Shown: positions 53,163 through 64,000 of the stretch, in pieces
How the letters are laid out: each line of letters begins with the position of its first letter
Numbering within the stretch: the first letter of the stretch is position 1
Assembly: GCF_007845675.1 (NCBI RefSeq)
Contig: NZ_VOBR01000005.1
Location: 296,439-360,438 of the forward strand
Source: Lentzea tibetensis
GTDB lineage: Bacteria > Actinomycetota > Actinomycetes > Mycobacteriales > Pseudonocardiaceae
Length of the DNA: 64,000 nt
Direction of reading: 5' to 3'
Program-made: the position numbers and the translations under genes
The notes under the pieces: model-generated
What the model was told of the DNA's origin: nothing
Seen by the model: the letters and a program-made list of their open reading frames with translations, nothing else
The model's database searches: none

Positions 53163-53876
53163 GTGACTTCCGCTGATGAGCTGCTCGCGCAGCTCGATTC
53201 CGCTGCTCCCGGGCTTGTCGTCGGGGCGCACGTCGTCGGGTCCGCGGTCATGGACGACGTCGTGGCCGACTCGGACCTGGACGTCGTCATCGAGCTGGCG
53301 CACGTGCCCGCCGATCTTTCCGTGCTGATGGCCCCCGTCGACGTGGACGTGATCTACGTGCTGGCCGGCGAGCTGGTGAAGCCCGTCTCGTCGGCGTCGA
53401 CCGTGGCGTGGGGCCGGGACGGGAAGGTCGACGCGTCGTCGCAGGGTGACCTCACACCGGTGCTGTGGGAACAGCTGCGCACGCTTTCTTCCACGGTGCG
53501 CGGGACGCGGCCCGCTTGCCCGGTGACGCGCGAGGACGTCGTGGCGCACTGCCGGGAGAACCTGCGGTCGTACTGGGAGCCGTTGCTCCAGCAGGCCGAC
53601 CGCGTGCTGACCAACCGCGAGGAGCACCGGCCGGTGTTCCGCGAGCCGCTGCTGTGGATCGCGTTCGGGCCCGCCCGGCTGTGGCACACCATCCGGACGG
53701 GCGAGATCGTGTCGAAGTCGCGCGCCGCCGAACTGGCCGCCGCTCGGTGGCCGGACCTGGCTCCGCTGCTGCTGGACCTGGTCGCCGCGCGCCGTGACCC
53801 GTCGTCGGTCGAGCTGACCGTCGACCACGGCGCCGCCGCGCTGGAGCTGGGCAAGCGCGTGCTGGCCGCTGGCTAG
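53163..53876 (+). CDS. Nucleotidyltransferase-domain protein
   Basis: A 237-residue protein with an aminoglycoside-adenylyltransferase-like core: VVGSAVMDDVVADSDLDVVI gives the GS...DxD nucleotidyltransferase motif. The C-terminal half (RENLRSYWEPLLQQADRVLT, LLWIAFGPARLWHTIRTGEI) is an all-helical substrate-binding domain as in AadA/DUF4111 proteins. The substrate is unknown; resistance is possible but not shown. It is 10 bp after bioY; the stop overlaps the convergent lipoprotein gene. Confidence 0.75.
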   Translation: MTSADELLAQLDSAAPGLVVGAHVVGSAVMDDVVADSDLDVVIELAHVPADLSVLMAPVDVDVIYVLAGELVKPVSSASTVAWGRDGKVDASSQGDLTPVLWEQLRTLSSTVRGTRPACPVTREDVVAHCRENLRSYWEPLLQQADRVLTNREEHRPVFREPLLWIAFGPARLWHTIRTGEIVSKSRAAELAAARWPDLAPLLLDLVAARRDPSSVELTVDHGAAALELGKRVLAAG

Positions 53877-54301
53877 CAGTAGGAGCGCGCCACCTCGTCG
53901 ACGTCCGGCGGGAGGTCCGGCACGGTGGCCAGGTCGAGCACCACGGGCTGCATGTGGTGGTCGATGAGCTCGCCGTCGCTCCCCCTCACCTTCGCGACCT
54001 TGACGCTCGCCCCCACCCTGACGGTCCCCCGGCCGGGCAGTTCCTCCAGCACGATCCTGCCGACGTCGCCCGAGACGAACGCGTGCTCGTTCACCAGCAG
54101 CTGTTCGTCGTGGCCGGGACCGGCCGCGCCGACCGGGCCTGCCACCTGGAGGTGCACGGAGCGGTCGGTGGCGCAGATGCCGAGCACCGCCACCACGTCG
54201 CCGTTCTCGCCCTTGCCCACGATCACCTTGCCGTCGCTGCCCGGCGAGCACGCGCTGAGCGCCAGACACCCGGCCAGGACCGCCCCCAGTCTCCGGTTCA
54301 T
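53873..54301 (-). CDS. Lipoprotein of unknown function
   Basis: A 142-residue lipoprotein: signal peptide with the lipobox LALSAC at residues 13-18 (Cys18), followed by a beta-rich domain (VVAVLGICATDRSVHLQVAG, GRIVLEELPGRGTVRVGAS) with no family I recognise. It lies between a nucleotidyltransferase and dinG. ATG 54301 is chosen over GTG 54307. Confidence 0.65.
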   Translation of the reverse strand: MNRRLGAVLAGCLALSACSPGSDGKVIVGKGENGDVVAVLGICATDRSVHLQVAGPVGAAGPGHDEQLLVNEHAFVSGDVGRIVLEELPGRGTVRVGASVKVAKVRGSDGELIDHHMQPVVLDLATVPDLPPDVDEVARSYC

Positions 54302-54379
54302 GCGCACATCATGACGGAGTTGTCCACAGGTGCGGCCGTGCCGCCCGAACCTGTCGGTGCGTCCAGGTACGGTTCACCC

Positions 54380-56383
54380 GTGCCCGAAGTACCCCCCACC
54401 CGCAGCCTGCTCGCCTCCGCCGTCGAGTCCGTCGGTGGTGCGGAACGGCCAGGCCAGGTGGAGATGGCCGAGGCGGTCGACCACTCGATCCGCACCGGCG
54501 AGCACCTGGCGGTGCAGGCGGGGACGGGTACTGGGAAGTCGTTGGCGTACCTGGTTCCCTCGATCAGGCACGCCGTGGCCGAGGACGAGACCGTGGTCGT
54601 GTCGACGGCGACCATCGCGCTGCAGCGACAGCTGGTCGACCGGGATCTGCCGCGGCTCGCGAAGGCGCTGAAGCCCGAGCTGGGGCGGACGCCGACGTTC
54701 GCGATCCTCAAGGGCAGGCGCAACTACCTGTGCATGCACCGGGTGCACAACGGCGCGCCGGACGAGCCGGACGAGGCGGCGCTGTTCGACCCGTTCGCGG
54801 TGTCGCGGCTCGGCCGGGAGGTGAAGCGGCTGCACGAGTGGTCGTCGGACACCGAGACCGGCGACCGCGACGAGCTGGTGCCCGGCGTCAGCGACCAGGC
54901 GTGGCGCCAGGTGTCGGTGACGGCCAAGGAGTGCCTGGGCGTCAGCAAGTGCCCGATCGGCGCCGACTGCTTCGCCGAACGCGCTCGCGCCGAGGCGGGC
55001 AAGGCGGACGTCGTGGTCACGAACCACGCGATGCTCGCCATCGACGCGCTGGAGGGCTACCAGGTCCTGCCCGACCACGACGTCGCGGTGATCGACGAGG
55101 CGCACGACCTGGTCGACCGCGTGACGTCGGTGGCCACTGAGGAGCTGAGCGGCTCGCTGGTGGCGACGGCCGCCCGCCGCTGCGGCCGCCTGATCGACCA
55201 GGACGTGGCGGACCGGGTGGCCGAGGCCAGCGACGGCCTGGCGATGATCCTCGAGGACATGCCGATCGGCAGGCTCGACGCACTGCCCAAGGCGTTGGCC
55301 GGCGCTCTGGCGGCGACCCGCGATGCCGCGCACATGTGCATCAGCGCGCTGGGCCCGGACCGCAAGGAGGACGTCGAGGGCGCGACGGCCCGCAAGCTGG
55401 CCCTGTCGTCGCTGGAGGAGATCCACGACTGCGCGGTGCGCATCCTGGAGGCGTTCGACGAAGAGCACGACGTGGTGTGGGTGTCCGGCGACTTCAACAA
55501 CCGCAACCCCTCCCTGCGCGTCGCCCCGCTCGGCGTGGGCGGACTGCTGCGCGAGCGCCTGTTCGGCAAGCGCACCACCATCCTGACGTCGGCGACCCTC
55601 ACCCTCGGCGGCGCGTTCGACACCATGGCCCGCCAATGGGGCCTGCCGCCGTCCGACCAGGTCCGCAAGATCGAGGGCGCCGCCACCGACAAGGGCATCG
55701 ACGGTCCGAAGTGGACAGGCCTCGACGTGGGCTCCCCGTTCGAGCACGGCACGTCCGGCATCCTCTACGTGGCACGGCATCTGCCCCCACCGGGCCGCGA
55801 CGGCCTGCCGCCCGCCTACCTCGATGAGATCGAGGAACTGGTCAACGCGGCAGGCGGCCGCGCACTCGGCCTGTTCTCGTCCATGCGCGCCGCGAAGGCC
55901 GCCACCGAGGCCCTGCGCGACCGGCTGTCCTACCCGGTGCTGTGCCAGGGCGACGACGCGACCGGCCTGCTGGTGAAGAAGTTCGCCGAGGACGAGCGCA
56001 GCTGCCTGTTCGGCACCCTGTCGCTGTGGCAGGGCGTCGACGTGCCGGGCCCCGCGCTCCAGCTCGTGATCATGGACCGCATCCCGTTCCCGCGGCCGGA
56101 CGACCCGCTGGCGTCCGCCCGCCAGAAGGCCGTGTCAGCACGTGGTGGCAACGGCTTCCTCACGGTCGCCGCCACCCACGCCGCCCTGCTGCTCGCCCAG
56201 GGCGCGGGCCGCCTGCTCAGGTCGATGAACGACAAGGGCGTCGTCGCGATCCTCGACCCGAGGCTGGCCACCGCCCGCTACGGCGGCTTCCTGCGCGCCT
56301 CACTCCCCCCGTTCTGGACGACCTACGACCCCACCGTGGTGCGCGCGGCCCTTCAACGCCTGGACGCGTCCGTCACGCCCTGA
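54380..56383 (+). CDS. dinG: DinG-type ATP-dependent helicase with Fe-S cluster
   Basis: A 667-residue superfamily 2 helicase of the XPD/DinG type that unwinds structured DNA. Walker A is AGTGTGKSLAYLVPSI, Walker B is VIDEAHDL, and the helicase C-terminal motifs include LTSATLTLGGAFD and LFGTLSLWQGVDVPG. The four Fe-S Cys are in NYLCMHR, AKECLGVSKCPIGADCFAE. GTG 54380 is preferred because the start then matches mycobacterial DinG (PEVPPTRSLLASAVESVGG); ATG 54311 would add 23 residues. Rv1329c is the M. tuberculosis homologue, beside pncB there. Confidence 0.93.
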   Translation: MPEVPPTRSLLASAVESVGGAERPGQVEMAEAVDHSIRTGEHLAVQAGTGTGKSLAYLVPSIRHAVAEDETVVVSTATIALQRQLVDRDLPRLAKALKPELGRTPTFAILKGRRNYLCMHRVHNGAPDEPDEAALFDPFAVSRLGREVKRLHEWSSDTETGDRDELVPGVSDQAWRQVSVTAKECLGVSKCPIGADCFAERARAEAGKADVVVTNHAMLAIDALEGYQVLPDHDVAVIDEAHDLVDRVTSVATEELSGSLVATAARRCGRLIDQDVADRVAEASDGLAMILEDMPIGRLDALPKALAGALAATRDAAHMCISALGPDRKEDVEGATARKLALSSLEEIHDCAVRILEAFDEEHDVVWVSGDFNNRNPSLRVAPLGVGGLLRERLFGKRTTILTSATLTLGGAFDTMARQWGLPPSDQVRKIEGAATDKGIDGPKWTGLDVGSPFEHGTSGILYVARHLPPPGRDGLPPAYLDEIEELVNAAGGRALGLFSSMRAAKAATEALRDRLSYPVLCQGDDATGLLVKKFAEDERSCLFGTLSLWQGVDVPGPALQLVIMDRIPFPRPDDPLASARQKAVSARGGNGFLTVAATHAALLLAQGAGRLLRSMNDKGVVAILDPRLATARYGGFLRASLPPFWTTYDPTVVRAALQRLDASVTP

Positions 56384-56502
56384 GCAGGCTCCCCCAGCCG
56401 AAGGGCCAGCTCGGCCCCGAACTCCAGTGCCGCCGCACGATCCTCCGCGGGCGCGTCGACCTCCCGCTCGTCCCCTGGTCAGCACGACCCGGCAAAGTCC
56501 TG

Positions 56503-57909
56503 CTAGCCGTCGACGAGCAGTCCGCGCAGCGGTCCCTGCAACCTCCCCGCGCGCCGTGACACGTCGGGGAGTGCGGACAGCCGGTGCCGGGCGCCGCTCT
56601 CGATCGTGCCGCGCCACAACCGGTCGACGACGTCCGTGGGATCGCCGTCGACCTCGTCGCGCGGTCGCTGCAGGTGCTCGGACCACAGCCGCAGCCGGGT
56701 GTCACGGGCCAGCGCGGCGTCGTCGGTGACGATGTTGACCTCGGTGTCGTTGAACAGCGAGTGCTCGTTGAGGTTCGCGCTGCCGACGGTGAGCCAGCGG
56801 TCGTCGACGATGCCGATCTTGGCGTGCACGTACACCGGGGTGGCGGTGGAGCCGTCGTGGGACGTGAGCGTGGCCGCCAGCAGTCTGCCGCCGCCGTCGT
56901 CGGCGTCGAGCAGCCTGCCCAGCTGGCCGCGCGTGGTGTCGGCGCCGTTGCTGGGTTTGCGCGGCAGCACGAGCACCACGCGGAAACGGTCGTCGGGCGG
57001 GTCGCGCAGCTTGTCGATCAGGATCTCGGTGATCTCCGGCGACCAGAGGAACTGGTTCTCCAGGTACACCAGGCGTTGCGCCGACTTCAGCGCGCCGACG
57101 TAGGCGTCGAGCAGACTGAACTCGCCCTTCGGCGCGAAGTCGTAGGTGTGCTCCGGAACCGTGCGCACGAGCTGAACCGCTGACGTGCCAACGGGTTCCG
57201 GCACCTCGGGCGGTGGTGGTTGCTCGCGGGCGATCTCGGTCCACCGCAGGCGGAAGTGCTCGGCGACGTCGGCGACGATCGGGCCTTCGAGGCGCACGAC
57301 CACGTCGTGCCAGCCGAGCGGGCGCGTCGGCGGGTGGTCGGTGCTGTCGTGCCGGTCTCCCTCGACGGCGGTCAGGTCGAGTCCGCCGACGAACGCGATC
57401 TCGTCGTCCACGACGACGATCTTCTCGTGGTGACAGTGCAAAGTGCGTTCCCGCGCGTCCAGCTCGCACCGCACGCTGCTGTTCTCCGTGAAGGCGCGCT
57501 GCGCGTTCCTGGCACGTGTGCGCGTCGGTTCGAAGAACGGCATCGGCGGCCCCGCCCACAGCAGCACCCGCACCGGCACCCGTTCCGCCGCCGCGGACAG
57601 CAGCTCGCGCAACTGCGGTGCGCCGGGTTCGCGGGTGAGCCGGAAGTCCGGGCTGGCGTGCCAGTTCGCGAGGTGCACGAGCTTCCTGGCTCCCTCGATG
57701 GCGTCGGCGATCTGCGGCAACGCCTCGTGCCCGTCGACCAGCACCTGCACCCGGTTGCCCTGGCGCACCGGCCTGCGCGGGGAGAACCAGCTGTGGCCTT
57801 CGAGCGCGTCCTCCCACCCGAGCTTGCGCAGGCGGCGCGTGTGGTGGGCGCACAGGAGGCTCTCCAGCCCGTCACCGAGCCGTTCGTCGAGCACGTCGAG
57901 TACGCCCAC
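56503..57909 (-). CDS. Phospholipase D-like protein with two HKD motifs
   Basis: A 468-residue cytosolic-looking protein with both HKD motifs: HHEKIVVVDDEIAFVGG (about 160-176) and HAKIGIVDDRWLTVGSANLN (about 358-377). The family hydrolyses phosphodiesters in phospholipids, or synthesises cardiolipin; no signal peptide or TM is seen. GTG start. The 119 bp between it and dinG holds no clear gene. Confidence 0.9.
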   Translation of the reverse strand: MGVLDVLDERLGDGLESLLCAHHTRRLRKLGWEDALEGHSWFSPRRPVRQGNRVQVLVDGHEALPQIADAIEGARKLVHLANWHASPDFRLTREPGAPQLRELLSAAAERVPVRVLLWAGPPMPFFEPTRTRARNAQRAFTENSSVRCELDARERTLHCHHEKIVVVDDEIAFVGGLDLTAVEGDRHDSTDHPPTRPLGWHDVVVRLEGPIVADVAEHFRLRWTEIAREQPPPPEVPEPVGTSAVQLVRTVPEHTYDFAPKGEFSLLDAYVGALKSAQRLVYLENQFLWSPEITEILIDKLRDPPDDRFRVVLVLPRKPSNGADTTRGQLGRLLDADDGGGRLLAATLTSHDGSTATPVYVHAKIGIVDDRWLTVGSANLNEHSLFNDTEVNIVTDDAALARDTRLRLWSEHLQRPRDEVDGDPTDVVDRLWRGTIESGARHRLSALPDVSRRAGRLQGPLRGLLVDG

Positions 57910-57946
57910 AGCAGGTGCTTTGCCCGGTTTCGAGGGGTTTCAAACG

Positions 57947-58780
57947 TCAGCGGAAGTCTTCGACGTGGTCCCGTGCCCATTCTGCGCAGGTGCGCGCGGA
58001 GCGACCGGTCGCGTCCTGCACACCCGGCCACGGCTTCATCAACGCGGAGTAGTCGTCGTCGGAAAAGCCCTTGCTGTCACCGGATTCGCTGCCGTCGTAG
58101 TTGACGAACCCGAGCATGAAGTCGACGAACTCCGCCGGATGTCCTTCAGCGAGCCAGAGTTCGCGGGCCCGCGAGCGCGTGACCTCCTCGAAGCGGACGT
58201 CCTCCCCCAGTGCCGCACCGATCGCCGCGACCTGCTCGCGCACGGTGACGAGCTCGGGACCGGTGAGCGTGTACTCCCGGCCCGCATGCCTGTCCTCCAG
58301 CAGCGCCGCCACCGCGACGGCCGCGATGTCCGCCTCGTGGACCGGCACGCCCACCTCGTCCGGGAACGGGTAGCGCACCACGCGGTCCGCGCGGACCGAC
58401 GGCGCCCACAGCGGCAGCAGGTTCGCCATGAAGCCCGCCGGGCGCACGTGCGTCCACTCGAGACCGGACTCCTCGACGGCCTGCTCCACCGGGTTCACGT
58501 GCAGGCCGATGGTGACCGACGCGGCCGACAGGTCGACGATCCGCCGCACCCCGGCCTCCCGAGCCCGTGCGACGACCTCGCGGGCGGTCTCGTCGACCGG
58601 GAACAGGTACACGCGGTCCACGCCGTCGAAAGGCACGGTCTCCGGCTTCAGCAGGTCCCCGTACACGGCTCCGTCCGCCGGACGGCGGCTCATCACCCGC
58701 ACGTCCTCGCCCGCCTCGACGAGCTGCCGCACCACGTTCCGCCCCACCACGCCGGTCGCGCCGGTCACCAGAATCGTCAT
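57947..58780 (-). CDS. NmrA-like NAD(P)-binding protein
   Basis: A 277-residue atypical SDR of the NmrA family. The dinucleotide motif is ILVTGATGVVGRNVVRQL; VRPAGFMANLLPLW and VHEADIAAVAVAALLEDRHA are typical later segments. No catalytic YxxxK. NmrA-like proteins sense or use NADP(H). It stands alone, 37 bp before the PLD gene. Confidence 0.85.
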   Translation of the reverse strand: MTILVTGATGVVGRNVVRQLVEAGEDVRVMSRRPADGAVYGDLLKPETVPFDGVDRVYLFPVDETAREVVARAREAGVRRIVDLSAASVTIGLHVNPVEQAVEESGLEWTHVRPAGFMANLLPLWAPSVRADRVVRYPFPDEVGVPVHEADIAAVAVAALLEDRHAGREYTLTGPELVTVREQVAAIGAALGEDVRFEEVTRSRARELWLAEGHPAEFVDFMLGFVNYDGSESGDSKGFSDDDYSALMKPWPGVQDATGRSARTCAEWARDHVEDFR

Positions 58781-58818
58781 GGCACCGACGCTACGAGCGA
58801 TGTAGGTCAGGTCAGGGC

Positions 58819-59257
58819 CTAGATCGCGACGCGCACCGCGGCGGCCACCTCGTCCAGCTCGGCACGCGAACGGATCCGCCAGTCCGCGCGCAGCACGAAC
58901 CCGTCACCGGCGAACCGCGGGATCACGTGCAGGTGCACGTGGAAGACCTCCTGCCCGGCGGCGACGCCATCCGCCAGGAACATGTTCACGCCCTCGCACC
59001 GCAGGTCGGTGCGCCGCAACGCCGCGGCCAACCGCTGGCCGGCCTGGAACATCCGTCCACCGACCTCGGCGGGCAGGCCGGCCAGGTCGGTGCTGTGCGC
59101 CTTCGGGATCACCAGCAGGTGCCCGGTCGTCACCGGACGCAGGTCGGCGAAGCCCAGCAGCTCAGCATCCTCGTAGACGACGCTCGCGGGCGAACGGCCA
59201 CCGACGATCGCGCAGAACACGCACTCGCCGTCGACGGTCGCGGGCAGCTCAACACGC

Positions 59258-59265
<8 letters not shown>
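58819..59265 (-). CDS. HIT family nucleotide hydrolase
   Basis: A 148-residue histidine-triad protein with GECVFCAIVGGRSPASVVYE at the N terminus and the catalytic triad FHVHLHVIPRF. The family hydrolyses AMP-linked substrates such as AMP-lysine or Ap4A. The only good start is TTG 59265, which overlaps the last 8 bases of the upstream peptidyl-tRNA hydrolase-like gene. Confidence 0.9.
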
Positions 59266-63013
<3,748 letters not shown>

Positions 63014-63129
63014 GGTTCCTCCAGGCCTTGGTGGGACCAGTCGTTCGGAAAACTCCCCGGATCGTAGACGGAGGCGATCAGCCGTTCGCGAGTGGGCTGG
63101 GGCCGGTGGCCAGCGACGTAGCGCAAGTC

Positions 63130-63146
63130 ACACCTGCTCGGGGTGT
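63130..63146. promoter_or_regulatory. Inverted repeat before the DUF6153 gene
   Basis: ACACC-N7-GGTGT lies just before a -10-like TATTCT (63149-63154) and 15 bp before GTG 63161. It may be an operator. The predicted transcript start is near the GTG, so the mRNA could be leaderless. Confidence 0.4.
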
Positions 63147-63160
63147 CCTATTCTGGCGGC

Positions 63161-63439
63161 GTGCCGACCCGTGCTCTCCTGGTGCTCACGCTGCTCTTCG
63201 GCGTCTTCGCCATGCACCAGGTCGCGCAACCTTCCGAAGCCCACGGCGACCACGACCCGAGCCTCCACCTGTGCATTGGTCTGGTCGTGACGGCCGTCGG
63301 CCTCGTCGCGCTGCGGAAGGCCGGCACATCCGGTACCACTTTCCCGCCGCCTCCGGCGCGTGCCGCGGCGGTGCTGCTGCCGCGCGCGGCGCCCGTGGTG
63401 GCCGACGTGCCCACCCGGCTGGTCGTGCTGCGGTTGTGA
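63161..63439 (+). CDS. DUF6153-type small membrane protein
   Basis: A 92-residue protein with a first TM/signal helix (ALLVLTLLFGVFAMHQVA), a His-rich loop (EAHGDHDPSLHLC) and a second TM helix (IGLVVTAVGLVALRK). It resembles the DUF6153 proteins that precede DUF305 genes in actinobacteria. The His/Cys loop suggests metal binding; the function is not known. It is transcribed with the DUF305 gene 41 bp downstream. Confidence 0.65.
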   Translation: MPTRALLVLTLLFGVFAMHQVAQPSEAHGDHDPSLHLCIGLVVTAVGLVALRKAGTSGTTFPPPPARAAAVLLPRAAPVVADVPTRLVVLRL

Positions 63440-63479
63440 GGAGACCAGGCCCCCGTCTCCCATCAGCACGAACAAAGGA

Positions 63480-63989
63480 ATGAAGATCTTGCGCACCGCG
63501 CTCATCGGCGTGGCGGTACTCGCTGCGCTCACGGCGTGCGGCTCACCCGCGACGCACAACTCGGCGGACGTGAAGTTCGCCCAGGAGATGGTCCCGCACC
63601 ACGAGCAGGCGCTGACCATGGCGAAGCTCGTGGAGAGCCGCACCGAGAACACCCACGTCATCGAACTGGCCTCGCGGATCGAGAAGGGCCAGCAGCCGGA
63701 GATCGACAAGCTCAACGGCAAGCTGAAGGAATGGGGCTCGCCCGCGTCCCACTCTGACCACGGCGGTCACGGCATGGTCGACACGTCGACCCTGACCGCG
63801 CTGAAGGGCACCGAGTTCGACCGGCAGTGGCTGGCGCTGATGATCACGCACCACCGCGGTGCCGTGCAGTCGGCGCGCGACCAGCAGGCGAAGGGCACCG
63901 ACCCGGACACCAAGAAGCTCGCGGGCGACATCATCACCGCACAGGAGAAGGAGATCGCCGAAATGGAGTCGCTGCTGCCCCAGGGCTGA
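63480..63989 (+). CDS. DUF305 lipoprotein
   Basis: A 169-residue lipoprotein: signal peptide and lipobox ALTAC near residue 20, then two DUF305 repeats with paired His motifs: FAQEMVPHHEQALTMAKLV and WLALMITHHRGAVQSARDQQ. The His-rich spacer SHSDHGGHGM lies between them. DUF305 proteins (e.g. CopM) are linked with copper binding in some bacteria. AAAGGA precedes the ATG. It ends 11 bases before the edge of the window. Confidence 0.9.
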   Translation: MKILRTALIGVAVLAALTACGSPATHNSADVKFAQEMVPHHEQALTMAKLVESRTENTHVIELASRIEKGQQPEIDKLNGKLKEWGSPASHSDHGGHGMVDTSTLTALKGTEFDRQWLALMITHHRGAVQSARDQQAKGTDPDTKKLAGDIITAQEKEIAEMESLLPQG

Positions 63990-64000
63990 TGTGACTCTCT

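Noticed and set aside
56356-56502. Short minus-strand frame with good codon bias between PLD and dinG
   Set aside because: Only about 38 codons with no start codon; may be a gene tail but nothing identifies it.

Overview
The window is very GC-rich, uses GTG and sometimes TTG starts, packs genes with 4-base GTGA/ATGA overlaps, and carries actinobacterial marker sets: MurT/GatD, Mec-CysO-CysM, ClpS-DUF2017, a BldD-like regulator and SerB with ACT domains. It is the chromosome of an actinobacterium, most likely a Pseudonocardiales member (Lentzea/Saccharothrix/Actinosynnema type). The taxon is inferred from gene content; no rRNA is present.

Layout. 1-7.8 kb: cell-wall and housekeeping genes: fused alpha-beta glycyl-tRNA synthetase, an LCP wall-polymer ligase, a BldD-like regulator, a TnpB fragment and murT-gatD. 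7.8-11 kb: a Baeyer-Villiger monooxygenase, TetR regulator and zinc alcohol dehydrogenase. 11-22 kb: exported glycosidases (GH27, GH95-like, GH97) with TetR and LuxR regulators and a tRNA with anticodon UAG. 22-29 kb: small redox and regulatory genes (SDR, TetR/SRPBCC pair with a double operator, StyA-like and FMO-like flavoproteins, secreted beta-lactamase-like hydrolase, luciferase-like oxidoreductase). 29-33 kb: Bcp, an SMR exporter and a 1,021-residue NACHT protein, a bacterial NLR-like and candidate anti-phage gene.

33-56 kb follows, as I remember it, the conserved order of M. tuberculosis Rv1329c-Rv1341 (rdgB, rph, MBL phosphodiesterase, murI, rhomboid, cysM, cysO, mec, P1 peptidase, DUF2017, clpS, pncB, dinG). 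It is interrupted by accessory cassettes: DUF2231/OsmC/hemerythrin; ArsR-SRPBCC; a three-gene WXG/type-VII-like cassette with YbaB; and, at 47.2-52.5 kb, a protein-sorting cluster. That cluster holds an exosortase-like protease (Cys/Arg/His), a glycosyltransferase 2, UDP-GlcNAc 2-epimerase, a choice-of-anchor P type surface protein with a short-motif/TM/RRR tail, an anchorless paralogue, and a 58-residue peptide with an LAVTG sortase signal. It is the most interesting system here: a putative surface-protein anchoring and glycan pathway.

56-64 kb: phospholipase D-like protein, NmrA-like protein, HIT protein, PTH2-like hydrolase, serB, ctaD, and a DUF6153-DUF305 pair at the end.

Regulatory DNA visible by eye: tandem 14-bp palindromes between a TetR gene and an SRPBCC gene; a 14-bp palindrome before arsR; an 18-bp near-palindrome before the BldD-like gene; two copies of one long hairpin family (11.1 and 27.1 kb); and several terminators.
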